Assembly (NCBI GenBank): GCA_019112625.1
Contig: DXIW01000047.1
Location: 1-64,000 of the forward strand
Reading direction: 5' to 3'
From: Candidatus Acutalibacter stercorigallinarum
Lineage (GTDB): Bacteria; Bacillota; Clostridia; Oscillospirales; Acutalibacteraceae
Length of the DNA stretch: 64,000 nucleotides
Every line of letters begins with the position of its first letter. Position 1 is the first letter of the stretch. The notes under the pieces are model-generated. The model did not search any database. It was not told the DNA's origin and saw nothing but the letters and a program-made list of their open reading frames with translations. Positions 40,452 through 49,783 of the stretch are shown here, one piece after another. The translations under genes and the position numbers were made by a program.

Positions 40452-41213
40452 CTGTTAGATGCTTTCCCCCCCCAAAAAGGTGACCGCCTGGTTTTATTTT
40501 ACCCCCCGCCACCGCGCAGGACAAGCCATTCCCCCACTGCCGGCGGGCCCCTCCGCCATCGCTCCGCGATGCCGCCTCGCCCTGCAGGCGAGCAGTCACG
40601 GCGCAGCCGTGCCTGCGGGGCCCGCCCTATCGCCCCCCACTCCCGTCTCGCCTCCCCCTATGGGGGAGCTGTCACGCCATCGGCGTGACTGAGGGGGCGC
40701 GAATAAGCCCCGCAAACCCACCACGCCAAAAGGCCCCCTCCCCGAGGGGGCTGTCATGGCTGCGCCATGACTGGGGGAGTTTCTTTCACTTTTCGTTTTC
40801 CCTGCCCTTTCGGGGGTTTCAAAGGGGGCAACGCCCCCTTTGAAATGAGATGTATAGAATAGTCTCCCCCTCCCGCGCCAGCGCAGCCCCCTCTTTCACA
40901 AAAGTATGGGCGTGGGAGGGGGGTGAGCGAGCGCCAGTGGCGCTCTGCCGCGAACCGGTCTCCGTTGCCACTCCGGTCGGTCCTGGACGCGCCCCACCGG
41001 GGCGCAGGACCCGAGCCGGCAGGCGAGACGGGGGAGGGGACAATCAAGAAAGCGCCCTCCCTTCCGCCGCCCCTGGCGTGACGAAGGGAGTAGCCCTCAA
41101 AATTCCGCAGGGCGAAGCCCAGAAAAATTTTCCTGTCAGGCCCGGTTGCGCTTCCAAAATTCCGGAACGCCCTTTGTGGAGGAATTTTCTTGTCCTGCGC
41201 GGTCACGCGCAGA
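40452..41213. repeat. Intergenic block 7: palindromic repeat modules
   Basis: No gene. Cloverleaf at 40542-40626; CTCCCCC and GTCACGCC arms at about 40650-40698; CCCCCTC and GTCATGGC arms at about 40735-40778. The plus-orientation core module CCCCCTTTGAAATGAGATGT is at about 40820-40925, joined to the GAGCGAGCGCCAGTGGCGCTC hairpin (40925-40948). Two AAAATTCC/GGAATTTT-type hairpins (about 41098-41190) end the block just before the promoter of the D-amino-acid operon. Confidence 0.7.
40542..40626. repeat. Three-armed cloverleaf palindrome
   Basis: Outer stem GGCGGGCCCC (40542-40551) / GGGGCCCGCC (40617-40626). Internal hairpins are CATCG/CGATG, CTCGCC/GGCGAG and CACGGC/GCCGTG. Confidence 0.75.
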
Positions 41214-41242
41214 TTGCCCCCCAAGAAAAATCGTGCTATACT
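41214..41242 (+). promoter_or_regulatory. Promoter of the D-amino-acid operon
   Basis: TTGCCC (41214-41219), 17 nt, TGC-TATACT (hexamer 41237-41242), about 40 nt upstream of the GTG start. Confidence 0.7.
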
Positions 41243-41283
41243 AGAAAAAGCAAAGCCCCTCGTGGGCTGGGAGGAGTGAAAGC

Positions 41284-42432
41284 GTGAACGTGTTCCATGA
41301 GATCCGCGCGGGGCGGCTCCCCGTGCCGGAGACCCCCTGCCTGGTGGTGGACGAATCCCTGGCCCGGGAGAATATCGCCCGGGTGCAGCAGGGCGTCACC
41401 GCCGCGGGCTGTCAGCTGCGGCCCCATATCAAGACCCACAAAATGCCCTATTTCGCCCGGCTCCAGCTGGAGGCCGGGGCCGCGGGCATCACCTGCGCCA
41501 AGGTCAGCGAGGCGGAGGTCATGGCCGACGGCGGGGCGGAGGACATCTTCCTCGCCTATCCCATGGTGGGCGATTTCCGCATCAAGAGGGCCCTGGCCCT
41601 CAGCCAGCGGGAGCGGCGGCTCATCCTGGCCGTGGACAGCCTGGAGGGCGCCAAAGCCCTAAGCGACGCCGCCGCGGCCGCGGGCCTCCCCCTGGAGGTC
41701 CGGCTGGAGGTGGACACCGGGGCCCAGCGCACCGGCGTCCTCCGGGACCACGCGGTGGACCTGGCCAAAGCCGTGGCCGCCCTGCCAAACCTGCGGTTGA
41801 CCGGCATCTACACCTTCAAAAGCCTGGTGCTCCACGGCGCCCCCACCCAGGACAACGACGCCGCCGGGAAGGAGGAGGCCCAGCTCATGTACGATACGGC
41901 CCAGGTCATCCGGGCCGCCGGGGTGGAGGTCCAGGACATCAGCGTGGGCTCCACCCCCACCTGGCGCCAGGCGGCGGAGACCGGCCTGGTCACTGAGGTA
42001 AGGCCCGGCACCTACATCTTCGGGGACTGGATGCTCACCCGGGAACACTGCGCCACCTTCGACCAGATCGCCGTGCGGCTCTACGCCACAGTGGTGAGCA
42101 CCCCCGCCCCGGGCTACGCCATTTTGGACGGCGGCACCAAGACCTTCCCCATGGACATCCCCCTGGACGCGGAGCCCTACCACTACCCCGGCTACGCCAT
42201 CCCCATCGGGAAGGACGGCCAGCCGGACTGGAACGTCCAGCTCCGCCGCATGAACGAGGAGCACGGCATCCTCACCGCCCAAAACGGTGAGACGGGCCTT
42301 ACCGTGGGCCAGGTGCTGGAGCTGGTGCCCATCCACGTGTGCACCGCGGTGAATATGCAGAACCACGTGTTCGTGGCCCAGGGCGGGGCCCTGCGCCCCA
42401 TGGACGTGGCCGCCCGGGGGATGCTGGTATGA
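41284..42432 (+). CDS. D-threonine aldolase / D-serine dehydratase-like PLP enzyme
   Basis: A 382-residue fold-type III PLP enzyme. The N-terminal alanine-racemase-like barrel has the Schiff-base lysine K50 in RPHIKTHK; the C-terminal domain keeps the metal-ligand motif IHVCTAVN typical of the DSD1/D-threonine aldolase family. Expected reaction: cleavage of D-threonine to glycine and acetaldehyde, or dehydration of D-serine. The GTG at 41284 has GGGAGGAG at 41268-41275. First gene of a three-gene operon; its stop overlaps the next ATG (ATGA). The adjacent D-aminoacylase and RidA fit a role in D-amino-acid breakdown. Confidence 0.88.
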   Translation: MNVFHEIRAGRLPVPETPCLVVDESLARENIARVQQGVTAAGCQLRPHIKTHKMPYFARLQLEAGAAGITCAKVSEAEVMADGGAEDIFLAYPMVGDFRIKRALALSQRERRLILAVDSLEGAKALSDAAAAAGLPLEVRLEVDTGAQRTGVLRDHAVDLAKAVAALPNLRLTGIYTFKSLVLHGAPTQDNDAAGKEEAQLMYDTAQVIRAAGVEVQDISVGSTPTWRQAAETGLVTEVRPGTYIFGDWMLTREHCATFDQIAVRLYATVVSTPAPGYAILDGGTKTFPMDIPLDAEPYHYPGYAIPIGKDGQPDWNVQLRRMNEEHGILTAQNGETGLTVGQVLELVPIHVCTAVNMQNHVFVAQGGALRPMDVAARGMLV

Positions 42433-44003
42433 TCCACATCAAAAACGTGACGATCTGCGACGGCACCGGCCGGGAGCCCTTCCCCGGGGAGCTTTTGCTG
42501 GACGGGGAGCGTATCGAAGCCGTCAGTGAAACACCTTTGGGCGATCTGGACGCCGAGACCATCGACGGGGCTGGCATGACCGCCACCCCCGGCTTTATCG
42601 ACGCCCACCGCCACTGCGACCTGGCCGCCCTCTTCGACCCCAACTTCGGGGAGCTGGAGCTGGCCCAGGGCCTCACCACCGTGGTCATGGGCAACTGCGG
42701 CCTGGCCCCCACCCCCAGCACACCGGAGACCCGCCAGGCCCTCTACGACTTTATCGAGCCCTGCCTGGGCAAGGCCCCGTCCGGCAGCGCCTTCCCCAAA
42801 GTCTCCGACTTCCTCCGCGCCCTGGAGAGCCGCCCCCACCCCCTGAACCTGGGGGTGCTGGGGGCCACCGGGGCCATCACCACCGCCTGCAAGGGCTACG
42901 GGGACGTGCCCTTCACCGCGGACACCCGCAGGCAGGCGGAAGCCTACGTCCGGGACGCCATGGAGGCCGGGGCCCTGGGCCTCTCCTGCGGCATCATGTA
43001 CACCCCGGAGTGCTACAGCGCCACCGAGGACTTCGCCTTCCTGGCCAAAATCGCCGGGGAGTACGGCGGCTATCTCACCAGCCACATCCGGGGGGAGGGC
43101 AACTCCCTCACCCAGTCCGTGGAGGAGGTGCTTGAAATCGGCCGGCAGGCCGGGGTGGGGGTGAACATCAGCCACTTCAAGGTGACGGGGCTCAAAAACC
43201 ACGGCTGGGGCATCGAACAGGCCATCGCCGCCCTGGAGGCCGCCCGGGCCCAGGGCCAGGACGCCACCGCCGACGCCTACCCCTACCCGGCAGGCTCCAC
43301 CACTATTTTGTCCCTGGTGCCCCCCACAGTGGTGGCCGCGGCCGGGGGCGACGTGTGCGCCTTCCTGGCCACCCGCCCGGGGCGGGAGCTGCTGGAAACA
43401 GAAATCACCAAAGAGTTTGACGGCTGGGACAACATGGTGTCCTCCATCGGCTGGGAGCGCATCTCCATCAGCTCCGTGACCGCCGAGGAGGACCGGCCCT
43501 TCGCCGGCCTGGACTTCACCGCCGCCGCGGAAGCTGCCGGGGTCTCCCAGGCGGAGCTCCTCTGCGGCCTGGTGGCCCGCAGCCAGGGCAAGGTGGGGGT
43601 CATTCTCCAAAGCATGGCCCAGGCCGACGTGGACCGGGTGCTCACCCTGCCCTGGGTGTCCCTCATCTCCGACGCCCTCTACGGCGGCGGGGACATGCCC
43701 CACCCCCGGCTCTACGGGGCCTTCCCCAAGTTTTTGCGGGAGTATGTCCGGGAGCGCTCCCTCCTCACCTTCGGCCAGGCGGTGCGCAAGATGACCAGCC
43801 TCCCCGCGAAACGCCTGGGTCTCAAGGACCGGGGCGCCCTGCTCCCCGGGTACTACGCCGACCTGCTCCTCTTTGACCCGGCCAAATTCACCGACCGGGC
43901 CACCTTCCAGAACCCCAAGCGGCTGGCCTCCGGCCTCGCCCGGGTATTCGTCAATGGGACCGACCCGCGGCACCGCAGCGGGAAACTCATAAAACGCAAC
44001 TAA
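42429..44003 (+). CDS. N-acyl-D-amino-acid deacylase (D-aminoacylase)
   Basis: A 524-residue amidohydrolase that removes acyl groups from N-acyl-D-amino acids. The zinc site is seen as H60-R-H62 in PGFIDAHRHCD, a cysteine in MGNCGLAPTPS, then histidines in TSHIRGEG and ISHFK, and an Asp in LISDALYGGG. These match the D-aminoacylase subgroup, which uses a cysteine ligand. A C-terminal beta-domain returns with PGYYADLLLFDPAKFTD. Start ATG 42429 overlaps the previous stop by 4 bp. No signal peptide, so it acts on imported or internal substrates. Confidence 0.92.
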   Translation: MIHIKNVTICDGTGREPFPGELLLDGERIEAVSETPLGDLDAETIDGAGMTATPGFIDAHRHCDLAALFDPNFGELELAQGLTTVVMGNCGLAPTPSTPETRQALYDFIEPCLGKAPSGSAFPKVSDFLRALESRPHPLNLGVLGATGAITTACKGYGDVPFTADTRRQAEAYVRDAMEAGALGLSCGIMYTPECYSATEDFAFLAKIAGEYGGYLTSHIRGEGNSLTQSVEEVLEIGRQAGVGVNISHFKVTGLKNHGWGIEQAIAALEAARAQGQDATADAYPYPAGSTTILSLVPPTVVAAAGGDVCAFLATRPGRELLETEITKEFDGWDNMVSSIGWERISISSVTAEEDRPFAGLDFTAAAEAAGVSQAELLCGLVARSQGKVGVILQSMAQADVDRVLTLPWVSLISDALYGGGDMPHPRLYGAFPKFLREYVRERSLLTFGQAVRKMTSLPAKRLGLKDRGALLPGYYADLLLFDPAKFTDRATFQNPKRLASGLARVFVNGTDPRHRSGKLIKRN

Positions 44004-44030
44004 AATTTTTTTCAGAAAGGGACGATCACA

Positions 44031-44495
44031 ATGAGTAAGATCGAAGAAAAACTGCAAGCCCTGGGCCTCACCCTGCCCCAGCCCCCCGCCAAAGGCGGCC
44101 TGTACACCCCGGCCAAGCGCTTCGGGGAGAAGCTGGTGTACATCTCCGGCTGCGGCCCCTCCGTAGACGGCGCCCCCATCGTGGGCAAGCTGGGGGAGGA
44201 GGTCACCCAGGAGCAGGGCTACGGCTACGCCAGAGACAGCATGCTCAACGTCCTGGCCGTGCTCAAGGCCGAGGTGGGCGACCTGGACCTGGTCAAGTGC
44301 CCGGTGAAGGTGACCTGCTTCGTGGCCTCCACCCCGGACTTCTACGCCCAGCCCCAGGTGGCCAACGGCGGCACCCAGCTGCTCATCGACCTGTGGGGCC
44401 AGGAGGAAGGGGCCCCCAGCCGCTCCGCCATCGGCATGAGCGTCCTCCCCGGCAACATGCCCGTGGAGACCGAGGCCATCTTCGAGCTGAAATAA
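44031..44495 (+). CDS. RidA/YjgF-family enamine/imine deaminase
   Basis: A 154-residue RidA-superfamily protein that hydrolyses reactive 2-aminoacrylate-type intermediates made by PLP enzymes. The key arginine is kept in GAPSRSAIGMSVLPG and the following acidic residue in VETEAIFEL. AGAAAGGGACG precedes the ATG. It closes the operon with the PLP enzyme and D-aminoacylase, which suggests it clears imine or enamine products released by the first enzyme. The fit is stronger if that enzyme is a dehydratase rather than an aldolase. Confidence 0.88.
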   Translation: MSKIEEKLQALGLTLPQPPAKGGLYTPAKRFGEKLVYISGCGPSVDGAPIVGKLGEEVTQEQGYGYARDSMLNVLAVLKAEVGDLDLVKCPVKVTCFVASTPDFYAQPQVANGGTQLLIDLWGQEEGAPSRSAIGMSVLPGNMPVETEAIFELK

Positions 44496-44510
44496 GCCCA
44501 AAAACAACAC

Positions 44511-44542
44511 AATCCCCTGGCATTTGCCAGGGGATTTCTTTT
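44511..44542. terminator. Bidirectional terminator after the RidA gene
   Basis: An 11-bp stem AATCCCCTGGC (44511-44521) / GCCAGGGGATT (44526-44536) followed by TCTTTTC, shared with the convergent DUF3784 gene. Confidence 0.85.
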
Positions 44543-44549
44543 CGCGCTA

Positions 44550-44882
44550 TTATTTCCGGAACCGCCCGCCGGTGTTGGCGTACACCACGGCGAACAGCGC
44601 CAGGGCGGTGATCACCGCGAAGTAGGCCTTGGGCAGCCACCCGATATGGAAGATGCCCCCCACCGCCACCGCGGGGGACAGCAGCCCCACCGGCAGCAAA
44701 ATCTTCCCCACAAACCGGCACAGGGCCTTCTCGTCGTACTTGGCCTGCTCTTTGGGGGGCATGGTGTTGTACCCGGCAATGAGGAACCCGCCCTTGCCGC
44801 AGAGCAGCACCACCGCCAGCGCCACCAGCACCACGCCGATGAAACACGTCAGCACCAGCCCGCCCACATCGCTGCCTGTCAT
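44550..44882 (-). CDS. DUF3784-type small membrane protein
   Basis: A 110-residue protein with three predicted spans. The linker GYNTMPPKEQAKYDEKALCRFVGK is the hallmark of the DUF3784 family (the N-terminal half of SdpI-like proteins). The function is unknown; relatives sit beside transport or immunity genes. AAAGGAGGTG favours the ATG at the complement of 44880-44882 over the in-frame GTG three codons earlier. Monocistronic. Confidence 0.82.
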   Translation of the reverse strand: MTGSDVGGLVLTCFIGVVLVALAVVLLCGKGGFLIAGYNTMPPKEQAKYDEKALCRFVGKILLPVGLLSPAVAVGGIFHIGWLPKAYFAVITALALFAVVYANTGGRFRK

Positions 44883-44899
44883 TCCCGGCACCTCCTTTG

Positions 44900-45486
44900 C
44901 GGTAAAAAGTCAGCTGATTTGTACTCCCTCTGCCGCCTGCGGCGGCATCTCCCTCAAAGAGGGAGGCTGGGTCTCGCCTGCCGGCTCGGTCGGTTCGCGG
45001 CAGAGCGCCACCGGCGCTCGCTCACCCCCTCTCTGAGGGGGCTGTCATGGCTGCGCCATGACTGGGGGAGTTGCCCTTAAAAGCTCAGAATACCTGAAAG
45101 ATAGAATTTTCCCGCTCTGGGGGTGGTAAGCCTTCCGCCACTCTTTACTGCGCTTTCTTCTTAGCACCATTTCCTCAAAGGGGGACAGGGTCTCGGCTGC
45201 CGCCTCGGTCGGCGATGGATGGTCGCCACCGGCGACCATCCATCGCCCCCCTTTGTATCCCCCCACGGGGGAGAGGTCTCACCTGCCGGTTCGGTCGGCG
45301 TTGGGAAAGCGCCACCGGCGCTTAACGCCTCCCCCGCACCCCCTCCTACGAGGCGGGGCTCCGGTCTCGACTGCCGCCTCGGTCGGTCCTGGACGGTGCC
45401 CACTGGGCACCAGGACCCCCCTCGCACCCCCCGTAAGGGCATGCTTGACCCGGGCTCACGATAGAGTTCTTTCCTGCCCCTACGAA
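44900..45486. repeat. Intergenic block 8: palindromic repeat modules
   Basis: No gene. A multi-arm element runs from about 44928 to 45072 and has a GAGCGCCACCGGCGCTC hairpin inserted. Next are the GCGATGGATGGTCGCC / GGCGACCATCCATCGC hairpin (about 45208-45246) with its GGCTGCCGCCTCGGTCGG leader, a CCCCCGTGGGGG-like arm, a GCGTTGGGAAAGCGCC arm, and the dispersed module at 45329-45451. Confidence 0.7.
45329..45451 (-). repeat. Dispersed module, copy 2 (inverted relative to 34775-34895)
   Basis: Reverse complement matches 34775-34895 over its whole length with a few substitutions and a short insertion near CCCCCCGTAAGGGC. The pair encloses about 10.4 kb. Confidence 0.85.
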
Positions 45487-46977
45487 TCAAGTATGATACA
45501 ACTTCTTCGACTCATACTGGGGCTCGCAGGTCAGGTTCATGCCCAGCTTGCGGAAGGTATTCTCGTCCACCTTGGAGAGGATCACCGAGGAGTGGGCCTC
45601 GCAGCCCCGCAGCTTGGGCAGCTGGCTCAACGCCAGCTCTGCGGTGGGGTTGGTGGTGGCGCAGATGGACAAAGCGATGAGGATCTCATCAATGTGCAGC
45701 AGGGGGCTGCGGTTGCCCAAATGGGTGGTCTTCAGCTTCTGGATGGGCTCGATGATGAGGGCGGGCAGCAGGTGAATCTTCTTGTGGATGCCCGCCAGGG
45801 CCTTCAGGGCGTTGAGCAGCGCCGCGGAGGAGGCCCCCAGCAGCGCCGTGGTCTTGCCGGTGACAATGCTCCCGTCCGGCAGCTGGATGGCGGCGGCGGG
45901 CAGGCCGGTCTCCTCGGCCCGCTCCCGGGCCGGGGCTACCACGGCCCGGTCCTCCACGCTCACCCCGGCCTGGTTCATCAAAAGCTCCAGCTTGTACACC
46001 ATCTCGTCGTCGGCGCTGCCCTGGCGGCACTCGCACAAAGCGGTGTAGTACCGGCGGATGATCTCCTGCTGGGCGGCCTTGCGGCAGGCCTCGTCGTCCA
46101 CGATGCAGTTACCCGCCATGTTCACCCCCATGTCCGTGGGGGAGCGGTAGGGCGACTTCCCGGCGATCTTCTCGAACATGGCGTTCAGCACCGGGAACAC
46201 CTCCACGTCCCGGTTGTAGTTTACGGCGGTCTCGCCATAGGCGTCCAGGTGGAAGGGGTCGATCATGTTCACGTCGCTCAGGTCCGCGGTGGCGGCCTCG
46301 TAGGCCAGGTTCACCGGGTGCTTCAGGGGCAGGTTCCAGATGGGGAAGGTCTCAAACTTGGCGTAGCCCGCCTTCACCCCCCGCTTGTACTCGTGGTACA
46401 GTTGGCTAAGGCACGTGGCCATTTTGCCGCTGCCCGGGCCGGGGGCGGTCACCACCACCAGGCTGCGGGTGGTCTCCACATACTCGTTTTTCCCAAAGCC
46501 CTCGTCGCTTACAATCAGGGGGATGTTGGAGGGGTACCCCGGGATGCTGTAGTGCCGGAACACCTTCACCCCCAAGGACTCCAGCCGCTTCTGGAAGGCC
46601 TCGGCGGCGGGCTGGGCGTTGTACTGGGCCAGCACCACGCTGCCCACATACAGCCCGATGCCCCGGAAGGCGTCGATGAGCCGCAGCACGTCCACGTCGT
46701 AGGTGATGCCCAAATCCCCCCGCACCTTGTTCTTCTCAATGTCCGAGGCGTTGATGACGATGAGGATCTCCGCCTGGTCCTTCATCTGCAGCAGCATCTT
46801 CACCTTGCTGTCCGGCATAAAGCCCGGCAGCACCCGGGAGGCGTGGTAGTCGTCGAACAGCTTCCCGCCGAACTCCAGGTACAGCTTGCCCCCAAAGTGG
46901 GCGATGCGCTCCTTGATCTTCTCCGACTGCATCCGCACGTATTTGTCGTTGTCAAAACCGATGGTACCCATAGACAT
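45487..46977 (-). CDS. DUF1846 family protein
   Basis: A 496-residue cytosolic protein of the DUF1846 family, conserved across clostridia and some actinobacteria. Visible are [23 protein letters not shown] at the start, a P-loop-like [23 protein letters not shown], and [19 protein letters not shown]. The family has a known crystal fold but no agreed biochemical role; nucleotide binding is inferred from the Gly-rich loop. The first ATG (complement of 46975-46977) is used; a second ATG two codons later is equally possible. It has its own promoter, divergent from the sugar kinase. Confidence 0.88.
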   Translation of the reverse strand: MSMGTIGFDNDKYVRMQSEKIKERIAHFGGKLYLEFGGKLFDDYHASRVLPGFMPDSKVKMLLQMKDQAEILIVINASDIEKNKVRGDLGITYDVDVLRLIDAFRGIGLYVGSVVLAQYNAQPAAEAFQKRLESLGVKVFRHYSIPGYPSNIPLIVSDEGFGKNEYVETTRSLVVVTAPGPGSGKMATCLSQLYHEYKRGVKAGYAKFETFPIWNLPLKHPVNLAYEAATADLSDVNMIDPFHLDAYGETAVNYNRDVEVFPVLNAMFEKIAGKSPYRSPTDMGVNMAGNCIVDDEACRKAAQQEIIRRYYTALCECRQGSADDEMVYKLELLMNQAGVSVEDRAVVAPARERAEETGLPAAAIQLPDGSIVTGKTTALLGASSAALLNALKALAGIHKKIHLLPALIIEPIQKLKTTHLGNRSPLLHIDEILIALSICATTNPTAELALSQLPKLRGCEAHSSVILSKVDENTFRKLGMNLTCEPQYESKKLYHT

Positions 46978-47006
46978 ACCCCCACTTCAATTTTCCATAC
47001 CCATCT

Positions 47007-47035
47007 ATTATAACACTTTCCGGCCCCGGGCTCAA
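47007..47035 (-). promoter_or_regulatory. Promoter of the DUF1846 gene
   Basis: Minus-strand TTGAGC (47035-47030), 17 nt ending in TGT, TATAAT (47012-47007), 30 nt upstream of the ATG. Confidence 0.75.
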
Positions 47036-47074
47036 CAGGGCATTTACTTTCTTTTTTCTCATGGCGATTTTCTC

Positions 47075-47103
47075 TTGCAATCCCCGCCCCAATGGGATAT
47101 GAT
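47075..47103 (+). promoter_or_regulatory. Promoter of the FGGY kinase gene
   Basis: TTGCAA (47075-47080), 17 nt, TATGAT (47098-47103), 44 nt upstream of the ATG. Confidence 0.7.
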
Positions 47104-47146
47104 GGGAGAAACAGAGGAACTTTTGGAGAGGAAGGGTGAAAAAACT

Positions 47147-48742
47147 ATGGACACTACGCAAATCGCCGCGGCCGTAAAGAAAGGGGATACCGCCCTGGGC
47201 ATCGAGCTGGGCTCCACCCGCATCAAGGCGGTGCTCATCGGCCCCGACCACGCCCCCATCGCCACCGGCGCCTACGACTGGGAAAACCGCCTGGAAAACG
47301 GCGTGTGGACCTACCACCTAGACGACGTGTGGACCGGCATCCAGGCCGCCTTTCGGGAACTGAGGGAAGAGGTGCAGAGCCGCTATGGCGTCCCCCTTAC
47401 CACCCTGGGGGCCATGGGCGTCTCCGCCATGATGCACGGCTACCTGCCCTTCGGTCAGAACGGGGAGCAGCTCTGCGAATTCCGTACCTGGCGCAACACC
47501 ATCACCGAGGCCGAGGCCCAGGAGCTCACCCAGCTCTTCCAATTCAACATCCCCCAGCGGTGGAGCATCGCCCACCTGTACCGGGCCATCCGCCAGGGGG
47601 AGGCCCACGTGAAGGACATTGCCTTCCTCACCACCCTGGAGGGCTACGTCCACTGGAAGCTCACCGGTAAAAAAGTGCTGGGCGTGGGGGAGGCCGCCGG
47701 CATGTTCCCCCTGGATGAAACCGGCCGGTTCCACCCCCGCATGATGGCCCAATTCGACGAGATTTTACAGCAGCGGAATATCCCCTGGCGCCTGGAGGAC
47801 ATCCTTCCCGAAATTCTGGTGGCCGGCGACCCTGCCGGGGAGCTGACCCCCGAGGGCGCGAAGCTCCTGGACCCCACCGGCACCCTGCAAGCCGGCATCC
47901 CCCTCTGCCCCCCGGAAGGGGACGCGGGCACCGGCATGACCGCCACCAACAGCGTGTCCGCCCGCACGGGCAACGTGTCCGCGGGCACCTCCATCTTCGC
48001 CATGGTGGTGCTGGAGCACCCCCTGTCCCAGGTCCACCCGGAGATCGACATGGTGGCCACCCCGGCGGGCCTGCCCGCGGCCATGGTCCACTGCAACACC
48101 TGCACCTCCGACCTGGACGCCTGGGTCAAGCTCTTCGCCGAGCTGCTGAACAGCGCCGGCGCCCCGCTGCCCAAAAGCCAGCTCTACGACCTGCTCTACC
48201 ACAAGGCCCTGGAGGGCGCTGCCGACTGCGGCGGCGTGGTGAGCTACAACTGCTACTCCGGCGAGCCCGTCATCCACCTGGAGGAGGGCCGGCCCCTGCT
48301 CATGCGCCTGCCCGAATCCCAGCTCACCCTGGGCAACTTCATGCGGGCCCAGCTCTACGCCGCCATGGCCACCCTGCGCCTGGGCATGGAGATCCTCTAC
48401 GGGGAGCACGTGGCCCTGGAGAAGCTCTACGGCCACGGCGGCCTGTTCAAGACCAAGGGCGTGGGCCAACGGCTCATGGCCGGGGCCTTGGGCGTCCCCG
48501 TGGCGGTGATGGAGACCGCCGGGGAGGGCGGCCCCTGGGGCATGGCCCTGCTCGCCATGTACCGCAAAAACCGCCGGCCCGGCGACACCCTGGAGGGCTA
48601 CCTGCAAGAGCAGGTGTTCGCCCAGGCCAAGGGGGAAGAACTCCCGCCCGACCCCGCCGACGCCGCAGGCTTTGCCGCTTACCTCAAGCGCTACCAGGCC
48701 GGCCTGGCTGTGGAGCGCGCCGCCGGCGCCGCCTTGACCTGA
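47147..48742 (+). CDS. FGGY-family carbohydrate kinase
   Basis: A 531-residue ASKHA-fold sugar kinase. The N-terminal phosphate loop is [17 protein letters not shown]; a second is seen in [16 protein letters not shown]; the adenosine-binding Gly loop is in [21 protein letters not shown]. The overall plan is like xylulokinase or ribulokinase, but FGGY substrates cannot be called from motifs alone. The ATG at 47147 follows GGAAGGGTG; the open frame further upstream overlaps the DUF1846 promoter. Convergent with the Opp-type transporter, with a shared terminator. Confidence 0.88.
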   Translation: MDTTQIAAAVKKGDTALGIELGSTRIKAVLIGPDHAPIATGAYDWENRLENGVWTYHLDDVWTGIQAAFRELREEVQSRYGVPLTTLGAMGVSAMMHGYLPFGQNGEQLCEFRTWRNTITEAEAQELTQLFQFNIPQRWSIAHLYRAIRQGEAHVKDIAFLTTLEGYVHWKLTGKKVLGVGEAAGMFPLDETGRFHPRMMAQFDEILQQRNIPWRLEDILPEILVAGDPAGELTPEGAKLLDPTGTLQAGIPLCPPEGDAGTGMTATNSVSARTGNVSAGTSIFAMVVLEHPLSQVHPEIDMVATPAGLPAAMVHCNTCTSDLDAWVKLFAELLNSAGAPLPKSQLYDLLYHKALEGAADCGGVVSYNCYSGEPVIHLEEGRPLLMRLPESQLTLGNFMRAQLYAAMATLRLGMEILYGEHVALEKLYGHGGLFKTKGVGQRLMAGALGVPVAVMETAGEGGPWGMALLAMYRKNRRPGDTLEGYLQEQVFAQAKGEELPPDPADAAGFAAYLKRYQAGLAVERAAGAALT

Positions 48743-48760
48743 CATTTTCCCAGCATAACA

Positions 48761-48797
48761 AAAAGCCTGAAAGACGAAAGTCTTTCAGGCTTTTTTC
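48761..48797. terminator. Bidirectional terminator between the kinase and the ABC transporter
   Basis: A 15-bp stem (48761-48775 with 48780-48794) and GAAA loop, T-run on the plus side and A-run on the other. Confidence 0.95.
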
Positions 48798-48808
48798 AAA
48801 TGCCGTGT

Positions 48809-49783
48809 TTACTTGGTGCCCTGGAACAGGGGGTGATAGCACAGCACCATCCGGCCTCCGCCAATATCCTTGGGCTCGGGCTTGGATTTCCGGCACTCGT
48901 CCGTAGCATAGGGGCAGCGGGGCGCGAACTTGCAGCAAGACAAGCCGTACTCCTTGTCCTCCATGTCGGGCATCACCAGGTCCTCTTTCCACTTGTCGCC
49001 TACACGGGGTACCGCGTTCATCAGCAGCTCGGTGTAGGGGTGGGCGGGGTCGTCCATAATCTCCTTGGCCGGTCCGTACTCGATCAACCCGCCGCGGTAC
49101 AGCGTGGCGATGTAGTCGGATACGTAGTACGCCGTAGACAGGTCATGGGTGATGTACAAAAACGATACCTTGTACTTATCCTTCAGCTCCTTGAAGAGGT
49201 TCACGATGTTCATCTTCATGGAGGCGTCGATAGCCGCCACAGGCTCATCGGCGATGATCAGCTTCGGGCGGGTGATGAGGGCGCGGGCGATAGACACACG
49301 CTGCAGCTCGCCGCCGGAGAACTGGGTGGGGTACTTGCCCTTTACCACCGCCAGGGACATGCCCACGTTCTTCAGGGACTCGTCCACCAGCTTTTCCGCC
49401 TCCTGCTTGTTCTTGGCGATGCCAAGCCGCAGGGCGGTGTTGAACAGGTAGGTGTCCACGGTTTTCCGGGAGGAGAAGGACTCGTAGGGGTTCTGGAAGA
49501 TCGGCTGTACTTCCAGCTTAAACCGCTTGTGGTCGTACTTCTTGTCCGCGTAAGACTGGCCGTCCAGGACGATGTCGCCCATGTCGGGCCGGTGCAGGCG
49601 CAGGATCATTTTACACAGGGTAGACTTGCCGCAGCCGGACTCGCCTACGATGGACAGGATGACGGGCTTCTCATCGGAGATGGTGAAAGACACGTCGTCC
49701 ACAGCCACCAGCTTTTTGCCGCGCAGCATGCCGCCAATGCGGAAGATCTTGCTTACGCCCTTTACTTCTAGCAGATTACCCAT
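48809..49783 (-). CDS. Opp/Dpp-type ABC transporter ATP-binding protein (OppF-like)
   Basis: A 324-residue ATPase. Walker A is GESGCGKST, the signature is FSGGELQRVSIARAL, and Walker B is LIIADEPVAAID. The C-terminal oligopeptide-type extension ends with four cysteines in the spacing CCKFAPRCPYATDECRKS...LC, the set reported in some Dpp/Opp ATPases to bind an iron-sulfur cluster. The A-loop region is atypical (DEPVAAIDAS where DEPVSALDVS is common). Last gene of the five-gene operon, overlapping the OppD-like gene by 8 bp. AGGAGGTGC precedes the ATG. Confidence 0.93.
   Translation of the reverse strand: MGNLLEVKGVSKIFRIGGMLRGKKLVAVDDVSFTISDEKPVILSIVGESGCGKSTLCKMILRLHRPDMGDIVLDGQSYADKKYDHKRFKLEVQPIFQNPYESFSSRKTVDTYLFNTALRLGIAKNKQEAEKLVDESLKNVGMSLAVVKGKYPTQFSGGELQRVSIARALITRPKLIIADEPVAAIDASMKMNIVNLFKELKDKYKVSFLYITHDLSTAYYVSDYIATLYRGGLIEYGPAKEIMDDPAHPYTELLMNAVPRVGDKWKEDLVMPDMEDKEYGLSCCKFAPRCPYATDECRKSKPEPKDIGGGRMVLCYHPLFQGTK

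Noticed and set aside
45253-47013. Long plus-strand frame opposite the DUF1846 gene
   Set aside because: Antisense shadow of a well-supported family protein with its own promoter; composition is Val/Gly/His-rich as expected for a shadow.
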